From positions 186,001-250,000 of the forward strand of contig JAUIRK010000297.1 of NCBI GenBank assembly GCA_030549495.1: a stretch of DNA of 64,000 bases, read 5' to 3'. The translations under genes and the position numbers were made by a program. The notes below the pieces were generated by a model. The model did no database searches and was not told the DNA's origin. It saw only the letters and a list, made by a program, of their open reading frames with translations. Numbering within the stretch: the stretch's first letter is position 1; each line of letters opens with the position of its first letter. This stretch comes from Nectonema munidae (lineage: Eukaryota > Nematomorpha > Nectonematoida > Nectonematidae). Shown one piece after another: positions 33,690-44,847 of the stretch.

Positions 33690-35470
33690 ATCGAAGATTG
33701 TATTAAACTGACTAGATTCCATAAGCATAGAGTATCTTTTAACCTTAGTTGTGAATTATCAACCAATATCAATTATTCTGTTTTTTCCAAAATTTTTGAG
33801 AAATTATTATATAGTCAGATTTGTGCGTTTTTCATTGATCAAAACATTTTGTCGGAGTTTCAATTTGGATTTCGATAAAACCATTCAACCCAAAACTTGC
33901 ACTCCATCTTTATTAATCATAATATTTTGAATTTTCTTGATTCAGGTTCAGAAGTTTTAGCATCTTTTTTGGACCTAAGTAAAGCTTTCGACTCCATCTC
34001 TCATCCTATACTACTTTATAAACTAAAATATTATGGATTTGATCCCAGCTCCCTTGAATTAATGTCATCTTATTTGAATCAAAGATTTCAATCTGTTACT
34101 GTGAATGGGACATTTTCTGATAAGTTATTGATTCTGTCTGGTGTTATACAAGGTTCGATTTTGGGACCTCTTTTATTTTCGATTAACCTAAATGATATCT
34201 TTAAATGCTATGCCTCCTTCAAATTACTATCATATGAAGATGATTTGGTCATTTATTTTCCATTAGAAAATTATGTTTTCTCTACCCTTCTTGAAATGAT
34301 ATGATTAAAAGTGATTTCTCTCTTCTTGAAACATGGCTTTTTAAAAATCAATTAAAATTGAATTATGATAAATTTAAAACTATGTTTTTTAGCAGAAAAA
34401 AAGGGTAAAAAATCTGTATATAGGTTTTGAAAAAGTTACTAAAATTAATTTTTTGGGTTTGATATCAACAGTTCTTTGAATTGGAATCATCATATAGTAT
34501 ATACATCTAACAAGCTAAGTGTTGTAAACGGAATTTTATACAAGCACAAAAAAACTTTAACTATGATGTAAAATAATATAATATTAAGGATGTAAAACTT
34601 CCTCATTGTTATTATAGCATTGAAAATTGGGGTTATGGTAACATTACAATATTGGAAAAAATTCAAAAAATTCAAAAAAGAACAATTAGAACAATTTTTG
34701 ATTTACCTAAATTGTCCCACACTTCTAATGTTTTTTTCAAGTATTCTTTGTTGAAAGTTACTGATATATACAAAATGAAATTATCTATGCTTTTCCATAA
34801 GTTTCCTTATGTATTACCTTCAGCTTTCAAAAATTGGTTCAAGTTTAATCATGAAAATGAATATTATTATTAAGGTTTCGCCAAAACTTAGTAGTTTCAT
34901 TTTATAAACTTAAAACTTCTCAATCTTCCCTTAACTTTTCTTTTTTAGTTTATTTTGATAATGAAATATCGTTGCTTTCTTTGAAAAAAATTCTCAAAAC
35001 TTATTATTTTTACAAGTATTTAGATGATCAATATCATGTTAATTGTTATATATGTGAAAATTCACCTGTTCAATAATCTTACAGTTATTTTGTCTTTCAA
35101 TAGTGGTTGTCTCATTCTAAGAATTTTATTATAATTTGTCTATTGTATACTGATTTTATTCTTTTATATTCACATATATGTGTTCTCCAGTTACAGTTTT
35201 TTTTACATTGGATTTCCATTCATTGTCATTTGCTAACTTTTTCATTTACTTTCTTCAATCAACTACATGTAAGTGTTAATTTAGTTTTTTATTTAGAGGT
35301 GCATCATCTCAGCGGCATTTGCCTTTTGGTCATCTCAATCAACACGCTATCATTATTTTACAAAAATGTGTTTTATTACTGTTTCATTAAATGCTATAGA
35401 GTCTAGATGTATTATATCATCCTTTGTATGTTTGAAAATTAAATTTCTTTCATTCTTTCTTTCTTTCTTT
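33690..35470 (+). pseudogene. CR1/Jockey-like LINE, 5'-truncated RT
   Basis: RT motifs in order: INYSVFSKIFEKLLYSQI, EFQFGFR, then a continuous stretch with ASFLDLSKAFDSISH and GVIQGSILGPLLFSINL (about 34140-34190), then the active-site region LLSYEDDLVIYF. There YADD reads YEDD, so one residue next to the catalytic pair is changed. The tail contains KIQKIQKRTIRTIFDLP and DIYKMKLSMLFHKF (34652-34840). The copy ends in a CTTT microsatellite (35445-35470), typical of CR1-like 3' ends. Stops at about 33875 and beyond 34300 make it inactive. EN and ORF1 are missing. Confidence 0.75.
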
Positions 35471-35477
35471 TAACCAG

Positions 35478-35570
35478 AATTAACTATTCAGGAACGCAGT
35501 CATAATCTCGCCCATTCACACTTCCACCACAAGCAAGTTGACAACAGCTCAGATAGTCAAGTCCACTCAG
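35478..35570 (+). CDS. Candidate host exon (weak)
   Basis: 93 bp between a pyrimidine-rich TTTCTTTTAACCAG acceptor and a CTCAG|GTTGAA donor. Only one frame is open (phase 2 in, phase 1 out), reading LTIQERSHNLAHS, then HFHHKQVDNSSDSQVHS. It is clearly richer in G and C than the neighbourhood. No domain is recognised. The pyrimidine tract is the tail of the LINE that ends at 35470, so the acceptor may be a coincidence. It could belong to a plus-strand gene that includes the collagen exon at 43654, but nothing shows this. Confidence 0.25.
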
Positions 35571-36129
35571 GTTGAATTGTACTGCTTTAGAGTAATACTC
35601 GTATTACACAAGAAACATTTACTCATCCCATGCTACGGATCTGAAATACAAGACTTCTTTCAACAAATCAAACTAATTCTGGTTCAAACTGATATTCTGA
35701 AAAATTGGCATTGGAAGAGGGCAGAGGAAGGATGGTATCTCAACCCACAATTTACGATCCACTCGAGACAATTCAGCGAAATACTACAAACTATATTTAC
35801 AAAATGTTTCTAAGGGTGTCCAAAGTTTCAATGTTAATTTATAGGGGTCAATTGATGGAAATTTTAAGAAATCCTGTCTTAAGATCAGTAAAAATTTGGC
35901 AAAAGTTAAGAAATTACAAAAAAAAAGTAGCATAATATTGGATGTCTGGCAAGACCACGTGATATAACTGAAATTACGCGAATTTAAACGCAAACGGACA
36001 CATTAAAACCGCCGAGTGAACGCCGTAGACGAGCGATGCCGAACCTATAGCAAACGTGACAAAGGTGACACGTAAGATCGTGATTTCTGGCATGCGAGTC
36101 ACTTTATTTTTGAAAGGTCTTTCCATTAA
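35571..36129. other. Region with a GC-rich patch
   Basis: 35960-36110 is notably GC-rich for the window (many CG dinucleotides). On the minus strand it reads MPEITILRVTFVTFAIG then SASLVYGVHSAVLMCP, a hydrophobic, membrane-like segment. No family is recognised and no splice sites are convincing. Confidence 0.3.
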
Positions 36130-36259
36130 CCCATTGAGTACCAAGAAATCAGACGATATTTTAAAAAAACGCAGACGATTTATATTCAAAGTCATTGAAA
36201 AAAGCAGACGAAGATGAAATTACTTATGTTCCCAAATGGGAACATTGGCGCTTAATGGG
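36130..36259. mobile_element. piggyBac-type MITE, copy B
   Basis: 130 bp between TTAA at 36126-36129 and 36260-36263. The ends are CCCATTGAGTACC and GGCGCTTAATGGG. It shares CAGACGATATTT and AAACGCAGACGATTTA with copy A. Confidence 0.8.
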
Positions 36260-36361
36260 TTAATATTAAATTTAGTGAAAACGGTAGCTCTATTAAGTTT
36301 ATAAGCTGGAGTAATGAATTCTATGATTTGCGTAAAACACTCAAAGGAATAGAGTGTAAAT

Positions 36362-36920
36362 AAGGGGTGGGCAAACTCCGGCTTCGGGCAGCATGCGGCC
36401 CTTTAAAGTTTTTAATGCTCATTAAAAATTATGATAATGATAATATGAGTTAGCTTACTATCATTGATGCAAAGGATTTTGATCGCCTGAACATTTTAAA
36501 TATTTATACTACACTATCACTGATTGGTTGAACTATTTTAACCAGAATGGGCCTCTTTTTTCTCCTGTTTCAGATTTTTCAGTTGAGTGTATTTTAATTT
36601 TTGAAGAACAAAGTAACTTTTGATTTATAATTAATTTTAATCTTATTAATATTTTTTCAAGATTACATTTTCTTACAGATCTTTTTAAATAAATTTACAT
36701 TTAAAATTTAAATTTTGAAGAAAAAAAATAATTGCTTAAATGACTTTAAATCAATAAAAGAAACTTGAAATTTAACTTTACAATTTCACAAAAACATATC
36801 GTTTTTTTCTTTAAAACTTGTCTTGCCTATTTTAAATATTGCCCTTTTTACTTTTTCATGCAGCCTCTTATGAGTGAATTTTTAGATGCGATCCTTTCAC
36901 GAAAAAGCTTTTCACCCCTG
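36362..36920. mobile_element. Non-autonomous hAT (MITE)
   Basis: It begins AAGGGGTGGGCAAACTCCGG and ends TTTTCACCCCTG, inverted. The flanks GTGTAAAT (36354-36361) and GAGTAAAC (36921-36928) match at 6 of 8. The GTGGGCAAACTNCGGCC start is typical of GTF2IRD2/ZBED-type hAT ends, the group of the transposase at 45120. No coding left. Confidence 0.75.
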
Positions 36921-36928
36921 GAGTAAAC

Positions 36929-37537
36929 GGAAACCGATGAAGAAAGAAATCATGTTTTTAGCTATGAGAATAGAATTCTAAAGTATGGATGGCCTCATGA
37001 AATAATTTTAGGTCCATGAAAGCACCTGGAATAGCTATTAAGTTTTCTGGATCATCTTATGCTTGTGGTAACTTTATAGAATTTTGAATTCCATCAAATT
37101 AGTAAAAAATGAAGAGACTTACAGATGATTTTAGTGATGAATGTGTTGCATTCAAATTATTGAGACATTAATTAACAAGTTACCTCAATATTTACAGCAA
37201 CAGATATCTCATTGATTTATCATAAAAGGATGCTTGTTTTCTTGAAATTTTTGATAATAAAAATGATAGACTTCTCCTTTGATTAAATAAGGTAGCACTC
37301 ATGTCTAACGAAATACTGGCACGCTGGATTTGGATATGCATTTGAGGCACGCAGTCCCTAAGAGTTTAGCTATCACTGCCATCTGTATGCAGATCTACTG
37401 TGAAGAAGTTAACCATTGGCAATTAAAAAGATGATATGAAGGAGCCAAAGAAAAAATAAGAGTAAAGTAACCTGTATGAGGTAAATGGATTGCGGAATGC
37501 CTAAAAAAGTAAATCTTTGAAATGGTGATGAAGAAAC
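36929..37537. other. Non-coding, nothing recognised
   Basis: Unique-looking AT-rich sequence, no motif found. Confidence 0.4.
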
Positions 37538-37740
37538 CCAGTTGTGCTTAGGTTGTGAGTTGATCTGAGCTTTAGACTGATAAATATTGATTGCGCAAGC
37601 GATCACTATCATGAAAATAATGACGGAAATGGAAAGAAGGAAGAAGAAAAAGAGGGAAAATTCTTGCATCAGAGTGGAGAATGAGAAGCGTTTTGGGGGT
37701 TTAGTCGCTAAATTGACCAACATTTCAGAGAAAGATTTTT
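37538..37740 (-). CDS. Candidate membrane-anchor exon
   Basis: An open minus-strand segment after a TTTATTTACAG acceptor, ending before GTTTCT (a weak donor like that of the 1827 exon). It reads KSFSEMLVNLATKPPKRFS, then TLMQEFSLFFFFLLSISVI and IFMIVIACAINIYQ, then SKAQINSQPKHNW. There is a basic stretch (KPPKR), one hydrophobic span of about 22 residues, then a polar segment: the layout of a type II signal anchor. Its codons are richer in C and G than the flanks. It lies upstream of the collagen exons on the same strand, where a transmembrane collagen would have its anchor. The 9-kb gap and a phase difference (ends phase 0, next known exon begins phase 1) mean at least one unseen exon. It could equally be an unrelated small gene starting at the ATG at 37723. 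Confidence 0.4.
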
Positions 37741-38529
37741 CTGTAAATAAAATGAAACATAAATGGTCCTATTTTGAAGTTATTTGTTTTTGTGCGTTGC
37801 ATAATGATGCAGTGAAGGGAAATCAATCTTGGCCAAACAATTCTCAAAGAGGTATGTGATGAGCGTCAGTTCCACTTATGCTCAAATGAAAAAAACTTTG
37901 ACAAAAAGTTTCAAAGAATCTTCTTTCTTCCTTCTACACTTATGACATGTGCACTAAAGAATCTTTTTATGCTGATGACCCAGTTGTTATAAAAACGGAT
38001 TTCGGCTTTTTTAATGTTTTCTATCTCACATTCTCATTCAATCTATGTTTTTGAATGAGTTGAAAATAAAACTTAATTCTTGTGATTCTAATATTTGCCC
38101 TTGTTTATTACCATGCAGACATGTAAAAAATGAGGGTTCATAGATTTAAATATAATGGAGGTGTTGATTTTGATTTTTTATCATCATGGAGACATTTTTG
38201 ATAATGATTTCTGCGCAAAACATTCAATAATCATAATAGTCAATTTCAAAAGGAAAATTATCCTATCAATTTTTGTTCCACTATATTGAAAGGAGTTCAA
38301 GACTTTTCGTTACCAAGATATTTCTTAGCCAAAAGTTTGGAAAAAACTTGGTAAGAAAAGTTGAAAACTATATTCGAAATTTCTTGCATCTTTTTCTAAT
38401 ATATGCCAAATTTTAGATGTATTTAATAAAGTAAGAATTAATGACTATAATTTCATTTCTTTTTTTTTGGGCGCCCCCCCCCCTCCATAAGGGGGTGTGA
38501 TGCAATATCTAAAATATTTATCTAAATCG

Positions 38530-39009
38530 CATAGTTGCCAACCTCAGAGAAGACCAAAGCGGTAGATTTTTTTTCGAAAACAACCCATGGACGCAAAAAA
38601 TTTTTTATGCTTTTTTTTCCAAGCACAACAAAATGCATGGGAAGAATGTAACTTGGATTTGGTAATAATAAATTCAAATTTTTGAATCCATTCTTCTTTA
38701 AAACAGTTGTCGTAGCGACTTTTTTTTTTGTTTTTATTATCACTCATTCTTCAGGAAGTAAAAATTGGTTTACATAATTTAAATAGTCTAAATATTTATG
38801 TAAAAACATAAATCGATAAAAAAAAGTAAAAAAACAAACAAAATAAATATTGCACAGGATGAATATGCTCAACGTGTGCTAATAAAAATTTTAGCATTCA
38901 AAAGCTGTAAAAATTTTCAAAAAGCGTAGAACCCATCTCAAAAGCGGTAGACCAAAAAAAGTCAAAAAGCGGGGGTCTACAGCTAAAAGAGGTAGAGTTG
39001 GCAACTATG
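38530..39009 (-). mobile_element. hAT-like deletion derivative
   Basis: The ends are CATAGTTGCCAACCTC and GAGTTGGCAACTATG, inverted. On the minus strand (about 38747-38545) a remnant reads SRYDNCFKEEWIQKFEF, then SSHAFCCAW, resembling the N-terminal finger region of hAT-like transposases (F..EW...Y...AFC..C). The rest of the transposase is gone. Two GCGGTAGAC-type words recur near 38930-38970. Confidence 0.5.
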
Positions 39010-39079
39010 TAATAATTTTGTTAGCTAAATATGTGTTGAATAGAAAATATAAAATAACATATATAAATATTTCATAACC

Positions 39080-39400
39080 TGTACGGTTGAACGCGGGTAG
39101 ACAACTTGAGTGTTATCTCCAACCCGTATATTACGATGATTCATCTCCAAACTATATACTACAATGATTCATCTTCAACCTGTATACTACGATGGTTTCT
39201 ATTCCATGTACTAATGACTAGAGAGACAATGTTCAACTTTCTGTTCACATTCTGCTAGATGTAAGATTTGATATACCCCATTCGGGGAGACGATGGTTCA
39301 TCTACAACCTGTATACCGCGATAATTCATCTCCAACCTATCACTTCATATTTTGCTAGATGTAAGATTTGATATACCTCATTCGGGGAGAGGATGTTAGA
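39080..39400. repeat. Imperfect short tandem repeats
   Basis: A roughly 30-bp unit CAACCTGTATACTACGATGA with variants recurs at least five times. The word GATGTAAGATTTGATATACC plus ATTCGGGGAGA occurs twice (about 39258 and 39358), so a larger period overlays the small one. Confidence 0.7.
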
Positions 39401-39810
39401 TAAGTTATTACCTATATTTTGCAATTTTTTCACGATATTAAATAATATATTTTATCAAATAATCAAAATAAAATTCTTTAATCAAAGAATCGAAAAATAT
39501 TCTTTAAAATATCAAAAAATATGAAACTTTCTGTTCATATTTTGCTACCTCATACGATGTTACAAAAGTTATTACCTATAATTTGCAATTTACACGATTT
39601 TAAATATTATATTTGTCAAATAATCAAAATAAAATTCTGTAATCAAAGAATCGAAAAATTTTCTTTAAAAAATCAAAAAATATCAAACTTTCTGTTCATA
39701 TTTTGCTACCTCATACGATGTTACAAAAGTTATTACCTATACTTTGCAATTTGCACGATTTTAAATATTATATTTGTCGAATAATCAAAGAATCGAAAAA
39801 TGTTCAAATC
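39400..39810. repeat. 161-bp tandem repeat
   Basis: About two and a half copies with period 161 (AACTTTCTGTTCATATTTTG at 39525 and 39686). Each unit contains TTATTACCTAT, AATAATCAAAATAAAATTCT and ATCAAAGAATCGAAAAAT. An adjacent, diverged partial unit opens the array. Confidence 0.85.
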
Positions 39811-40297
39811 AAAAAATATTTATTCTTTTTAAATATATCGTTGGCTAATAAGAGGGAAAACTTTATTTAATGCATATCATAATGGTCTTTGTATATACAA
39901 TTAAAACTTTGATTTCAGACTAAAAACAGTTTATGAGGCAACTTCAAGTTCTAGGTTAATCGGAGAAAACCTCTTTCTTTGTTGATGAAATCTTCTTTTC
40001 CCAAATTTAAACAATTGATTTTCTGCCTCTTCTCAACAAACTCTCTGTGAATCAACATTGAACCAAATTAAAAATTCACGGTGGAAACTTAATAGATGAA
40101 CATTTGGGAAAGCATTTGATCAACTGCTATGAGGGAAAATGTTATCTCAAAAAAACAAGAGCAAAAAATTGAAAGCATTCATTGAAATTAAGACAATTTT
40201 TGCTCACGTAATTAAAATTAAATAAAATGATTTTTGTTTTCGGTAGCAATTTATTAAAAAATTGCTTTTATAGACATAGTGATGAATTATAAAAGGC

Positions 40298-40436
40298 CTA
40301 TAACCGATTATTATCGACCACAGTCGACATATGTTTACTTTACAAAACTGTGAATCGTCTGCGTTTATTAATGCTTTTTAATACAAATCTTCTGCTTTAT
40401 ACTAGATATCGTCTGATTATTCTGGTCGTTAACGGG
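40298..40436. mobile_element. piggyBac-type MITE, copy C (inverted)
   Basis: It ends GGTCGTTAACGGG followed by TCAA (a mutated TTAA). Read backwards it matches copy A: CAGAATAATCAGACGATATC, AAGCAGAAGATTTGTATTAA, AAACGCAGACGATT. The left end is diverged and its border approximate. Confidence 0.65.
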
Positions 40437-42287
40437 TCAAACAAAAAAGGTTATCCACCTCTGCATTAGATCCTAAATTTCAAAGTTTGCAGTTCAAATG
40501 CAAATGCAGACATTCTACCATCTCCGCTAAATAACTGTTAAAACCTATCTTGATATTGTTATTATTTAAAGACTGTTTTTTTAAAAAACTTCGAATCAAT
40601 GTTGTGATTTAGTTTACTAATAAATACTCCTGGAAAATTTTGGGGTATATGTTTCTTTCCTTCACACAGCAGGGTTGCAGAGGCAAAGAAAATTACCGGG
40701 CTTCGACTCCAAGTATTTACCAAAATAAATTGAAAATATATAAACATAAATAAGCATTACTTTCATTTTTTAACTGCTCAATTTTAATTATACATCGACT
40801 TTGACACCTATCTCTATAAAAGCTGACTTCGGTAGAGATCGCAGCCTTTTAAGCTTCCGGGTTAGTGGTCAAAGTGCATACAAGTTGGGAACCAGTAAAT
40901 TCTATATGAAAAATCAATAAATCAAAAAAATCTGAATATCAAATAAATATTGAAAAGATAGCTTAAAATAGAGAGAAAAAAATTGGAAGGTAGGTAAAAA
41001 GTTCAACAATTTATATAATAAGACCAAGTGTTTTATAAATTTTTGAAAGTTTATTTTTGAGCTAGTAATTTCAAAATTTCTCATAGATTTTGGTTTCCGG
41101 AGATTTTGACTAGTAACCCTTTAAGTCACGGTAAAATAAAAAATAAACAAATTTGTAAAAAGACAAATACCAAAACGTTTAAGAATACAATTTTTTGTAA
41201 TGTTAAGCTTTCGTGTAAGAAGTATTGTTAAGGAATTCAATTGGTCGTACACTGAATGAAAAGAAGTGTAAAACTGAAGATGATGGAGATGAATAATGCT
41301 TTATAAAAGTGGGAATATGTGTTGGTGTCTAGTACGTAAATAACGGTGTCATATTTCATCCATGAACACTGTGGTTATTAATTTTCCTCGATTCCCTGAC
41401 ACTTGTCTTCACCACACATCCAGAAAACCAATCAATTTTCCATCTTGACTTAATTAACGAATTACGAAATGATTAATTGAAAAAGGAGAAATCCATTTCA
41501 CTTTTGTCATTGCACAAAATAGTCATCAGGAAAAAGGAACACAAACTCCGAGCTGCTTGCCAAGAGTTTGGCTGTATTTGTTTGTTTATGCGAATCCGAG
41601 TTTAAAAATTTGTTAGAGAGTGAAAAGTGATAAATTCATTTAGAAGAGAGAGTGATAAATCGCTTATTCTGTGAATAGGAGAGGGAGGAAGGGAGGCACT
41701 TGCAGACTCTCCCTCATCCTGAAGAAAGTGGGATGATGATTTGACGATGAGAGACGCCAGCATGGCAATCATTCATTGTTCACTACATTCATCACTTTGC
41801 TCGAAGTGACACTAAAATTAAGATAATTCACCTCTTTTTGGAAATGATTAATTTTGGCGCTCACTGTAAAAATAGAAGAGCTCTAGTAGTGAGTGCTGTT
41901 CCTTGAATGCTTTTGCTGCATCCATCCACACTTTCTTTAAGAAGTACAAGACGAGATTGTTCACAAAGTTTATCTTTCAAAAGTTTTAGTGGTCGATCAA
42001 AATTTCGTGTCCGTTGATCAAAAAAGGTTCAACAACGCCTTACAGGGTTGGTATTGCGTGGGCTTTGTTTTTACTTCTAGCCTTATAGTAGTAGTCAAGT
42101 GGTAGGTTAAATTTCAGAAAAAGAATCTAGAGTGCCCTTCGAAAAGATTTTCTATCCCTTTCATACAATTAATACATTTTTTAAATATCCAAAATTTATC
42201 AGCGCATATGCTCGTGTACAGTGTCGTATTGAGGATGCACGGTGCAATTGCTTTTTTATATTTATTTGCCGTCCACTTTATTTGAAA
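40437..42287. other. Longest stretch without a recognised mobile element
   Basis: About 1.9 kb with no recognised transposon or domain. 41640-41760 is purine- and pyrimidine-rich with more G and C. It may hold regulatory or untranslated sequence of a host gene, but nothing specific can be assigned. Confidence 0.35.
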
Positions 42288-42289
42288 TA

Positions 42290-42863
42290 CAGTAGAACCT
42301 TAAGTATCCGAACGAATACAAGTCAAAATCTCCTCTACCAAAATCTCCGCTACCAAAATCTCCGCTAACCAAAATCTTCGCTACTAAAATTATGCCTAAT
42401 TATATTAAACAAAAATAAAAAATTAAAGAAAAATTTATTTTCTGCAAATTTTTTGGAAATTTTCAAGTTATTATTTCAAAAGTTTTAGTTACAAAAAATT
42501 TAGTTTATACAATATCTGACAAAATTGAGATAACTTTTTTGGATTTTGAACTTTAGAAATTTTGCTTCCAAAGATTCACATAAGAAATTTGAACAGTTTT
42601 TAGTTTTAGGATATTTAAAATTTTTATGAAAATTATTATCCTAAATTTTGGTAGGAGAGATTTTGATAGCGGAGATTTTGGTAGAGGAGATTTTGACTCG
42701 GTACCATCCCAACCGGTTTGAAGACCAAAGAAATTATTCGGATGAAAGAGTGTTTGGATATGTAAAAATCTTTTTCTTCTTTTCTTTCTTTATGTGGGCA
42801 CTTCAGTTATTCTGATACGCGAAAATTTGGATACTCGAGGTTCGAATATACGAGGTTTCCCTG
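42290..42863. mobile_element. pogo-like MITE with a nested foldback
   Basis: The ends are CAGTAGAACCTTAAGTATCC and GAATATACGAGGTTTCCCTG, inverted, flanked by TA on each side. This is the Tc1/mariner pogo signature. An inner element (42321-42698) interrupts it. Confidence 0.75.
42321..42698. mobile_element. Foldback-like element, AAAATCTCCGCTACC family
   Basis: It begins AGTCAAAATCTCCTCTACC and ends with GGTAGAGGAGATTTTGACT. Both arms are short tandem arrays of CAAAATCTCCGCTAC units (four in the left arm, three in the right) in opposite orientation. The centre is AT-rich and non-coding. No clear target duplication (4 of 8). Confidence 0.7.
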
Positions 42864-43653
42864 TAGTTATGATCGTAAATTGAAATATATTAATTCAAAT
42901 TACTTTTAAAATGCAATAATAACCACGTAGATATTATGCCTATTTTTAAAGCCCTTGACCCTCCCCCTTCTAAAATTTTTAAAGCCGCCCCAAATACTTC
43001 TCTGAATACGCCTTTGCTCGCGTGTATTATGCGACTTTTAAATTTTCCATTTCAAGATGACAATTTACCATATATTTTGTATATCATGCGAATTTCTTTT
43101 TGAGATACAGATTACATCCAGCTAACTTGCTTTTTTATCCTTCAGACTAACACCCATTATTATCTAAATTAATTGTTAAACTGTTTAACTTGTTACTTTT
43201 TACACAACTCGATCTGTTTGCTAACTCTCAAAAAAAATTTCAGATTAGTAAATAATAGTTCCTTCAAATTTTAAATGTAGAAATTTGTGTGTCGTGTACG
43301 ATGAGATTCGCAAGAATTACATGAAAAATTACGTCTTATAGGCAGTGCAAACAAAAGTCAATAAAGTCAAAATGTCCTCTTTTTTTTAAAAAAAAAAATA
43401 ACAAAAAGTCACTGTAAACGCATTTTAAACTATAGTTTTAACTATTTTTTCTCTTGTTTTTTGGGTTGTATTACTTCTATAAAGTCAACAAAATATTTTT
43501 GAATTAAGTCAATAAAAAATCAAAAATTTATTTTGTGTAAAAGTGTTTTTATAAAAGCAAAAATTAAAAAAAATCAATGATAATTTCATGTTTAAATAGT
43601 ATATAAGTTGGCATGAAACGCGAGTGCTAATACTTGTATTTATTTTGAAACAG

Positions 43654-43833
43654 GGCTTCAAAGGAGAACACTGATTAAAGGGAGTCAGAGGAAGAGATTG
43701 TTTCACCAAAGGGATCGATGGAATTGCAGGAGTTGCCGGGGATAAAGGAGAAACAGGAGAGCCAGGAGATGATGGCGAATCCGACATTAAAGGAAATGAC
43801 GGGTTTCCCGGAACTTCCAAGAAAGGTGACAAA
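43654..43833 (+). CDS. Second collagen exon, plus strand, possibly damaged
   Basis: Gly-X-Y coding on the plus strand: GIDGIAGVAGDKGETGEPG, then DDGESDIKGNDGFPG, ending KKGDK before a GTAAAT donor. From a GAAACAG acceptor at 43653 the exon is 180 bp in phase 0, but the seventh codon is TGA (43672-43674) exactly where a helix Gly (GGA) is expected. An alternative acceptor, TTAAAG at 43675-43680, gives a clean 153-bp, 51-codon exon starting GVRGRD. The helix has interruptions (CFTKG, ESDIKG), as in non-fibrillar collagens. It is much more acidic than the minus-strand exons, so it is a different chain. It is either a live exon using the inner acceptor or a decaying one. Confidence 0.7.
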
Positions 43834-43979
43834 GTAAATACTAACATTCTTTTTCAAAATTTCAATTAGTGGCACAGGGAAAAGGGTTTATTTATTCAGA
43901 AAAAATATCATATTTTCAGGATATTTATTGATGTGCGCCTTTTTTGGCAAAGTCAACGAAAGAACATAATGTGTGTAGA

Positions 43980-44070
43980 ATTCATGAGATAAAGCGTGGG
44001 TATTCGTGTTGAAAAACCGGTTTTGAAAATGTTCATGATAACCGAAAACCGTATTAAAAACCGGTTTTTT
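43980..44070. repeat. AACCGGTTTT-rich palindromic patch
   Basis: AAAAACCGGTTTTG and AAAAACCGGTTTTTTCG frame a 60-bp stretch. It resembles one end of a MITE. No partner end found. Confidence 0.3.
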
Positions 44071-44286
44071 CGATAGTAAGATTTATTTTTATTATTTATT
44101 TTTTATACTGTTGACTTTTTTAATAAAAAACTCTTGAAATTCCATAGATTTTTTGGTTCCAACTCTGAATTTAATACTTATGAACTTAACGCTCTTATGC
44201 ACAACATCTTTTTCTATTATTGCACCACAAACTATACTCACTCTTCAAAACTTTTTATTACACGTGAGAAACTTCATTCTTACGAT

Positions 44287-44430
44287 ATCCAAACACTTAC
44301 ATTTTTCAGAATTAAATCCCCATCTACACTTCAAGTCACTTATTATTTCATTCTCCAGATCCAAACACTTACATTTTTCAGAATTAAATCCCCATCTACA
44401 CTTCAAGTCACTTATTACAGAATAATAAGG
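44287..44430. repeat. 72-bp tandem duplication
   Basis: The segment starting ATCCAAACACTTACATTTTT at 44287 is repeated at 44359 with essentially no differences through TTCAAGTCACTTATTA. Two copies only, so recent. Confidence 0.85.
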
Positions 44431-44847
44431 TCAATCAACTGCTTGAACAATGTCTTAACTTTGGTAGCTACTATTTGTTCAAAAAATCTGTTACTTATAA
44501 GATAAACCGTACTTAACACTATTATATAATTCATAGACTCTTTTTCTTCACCCTAAATACCTAAAGCTCGTTCCCATATGATACTATTATATTTTGCATT
44601 AAAACCTTTTCTTGATTTTTTTCCTAAAACTTTTCTCTTCTTCATAGCCCCCAAATCTTTCTGATGCTCACGATAATGAATATAATCTTCTTGTAGGGTC
44701 GAAAACTTCAAAAACTATTAATTATCCGTACAAATATTTTTTTTCACTACTATATTTCATATGTACAAAAATTTTTATTGAAATAAACTACTAACTAACA
44801 ATAATTTAAATTTAAAAATTAAAATTAAAGAAGCACACTGTTTTTAG

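Noticed and set aside
43654-43833. Same gene as the minus-strand collagen
   Set aside because: It is on the opposite strand, acidic rather than basic, and has different exon length and no shared opening motif.
44134-44505. 123-codon plus-strand open frame
   Set aside because: Its length comes from a 72-bp (multiple of three) tandem duplication. No known motif.
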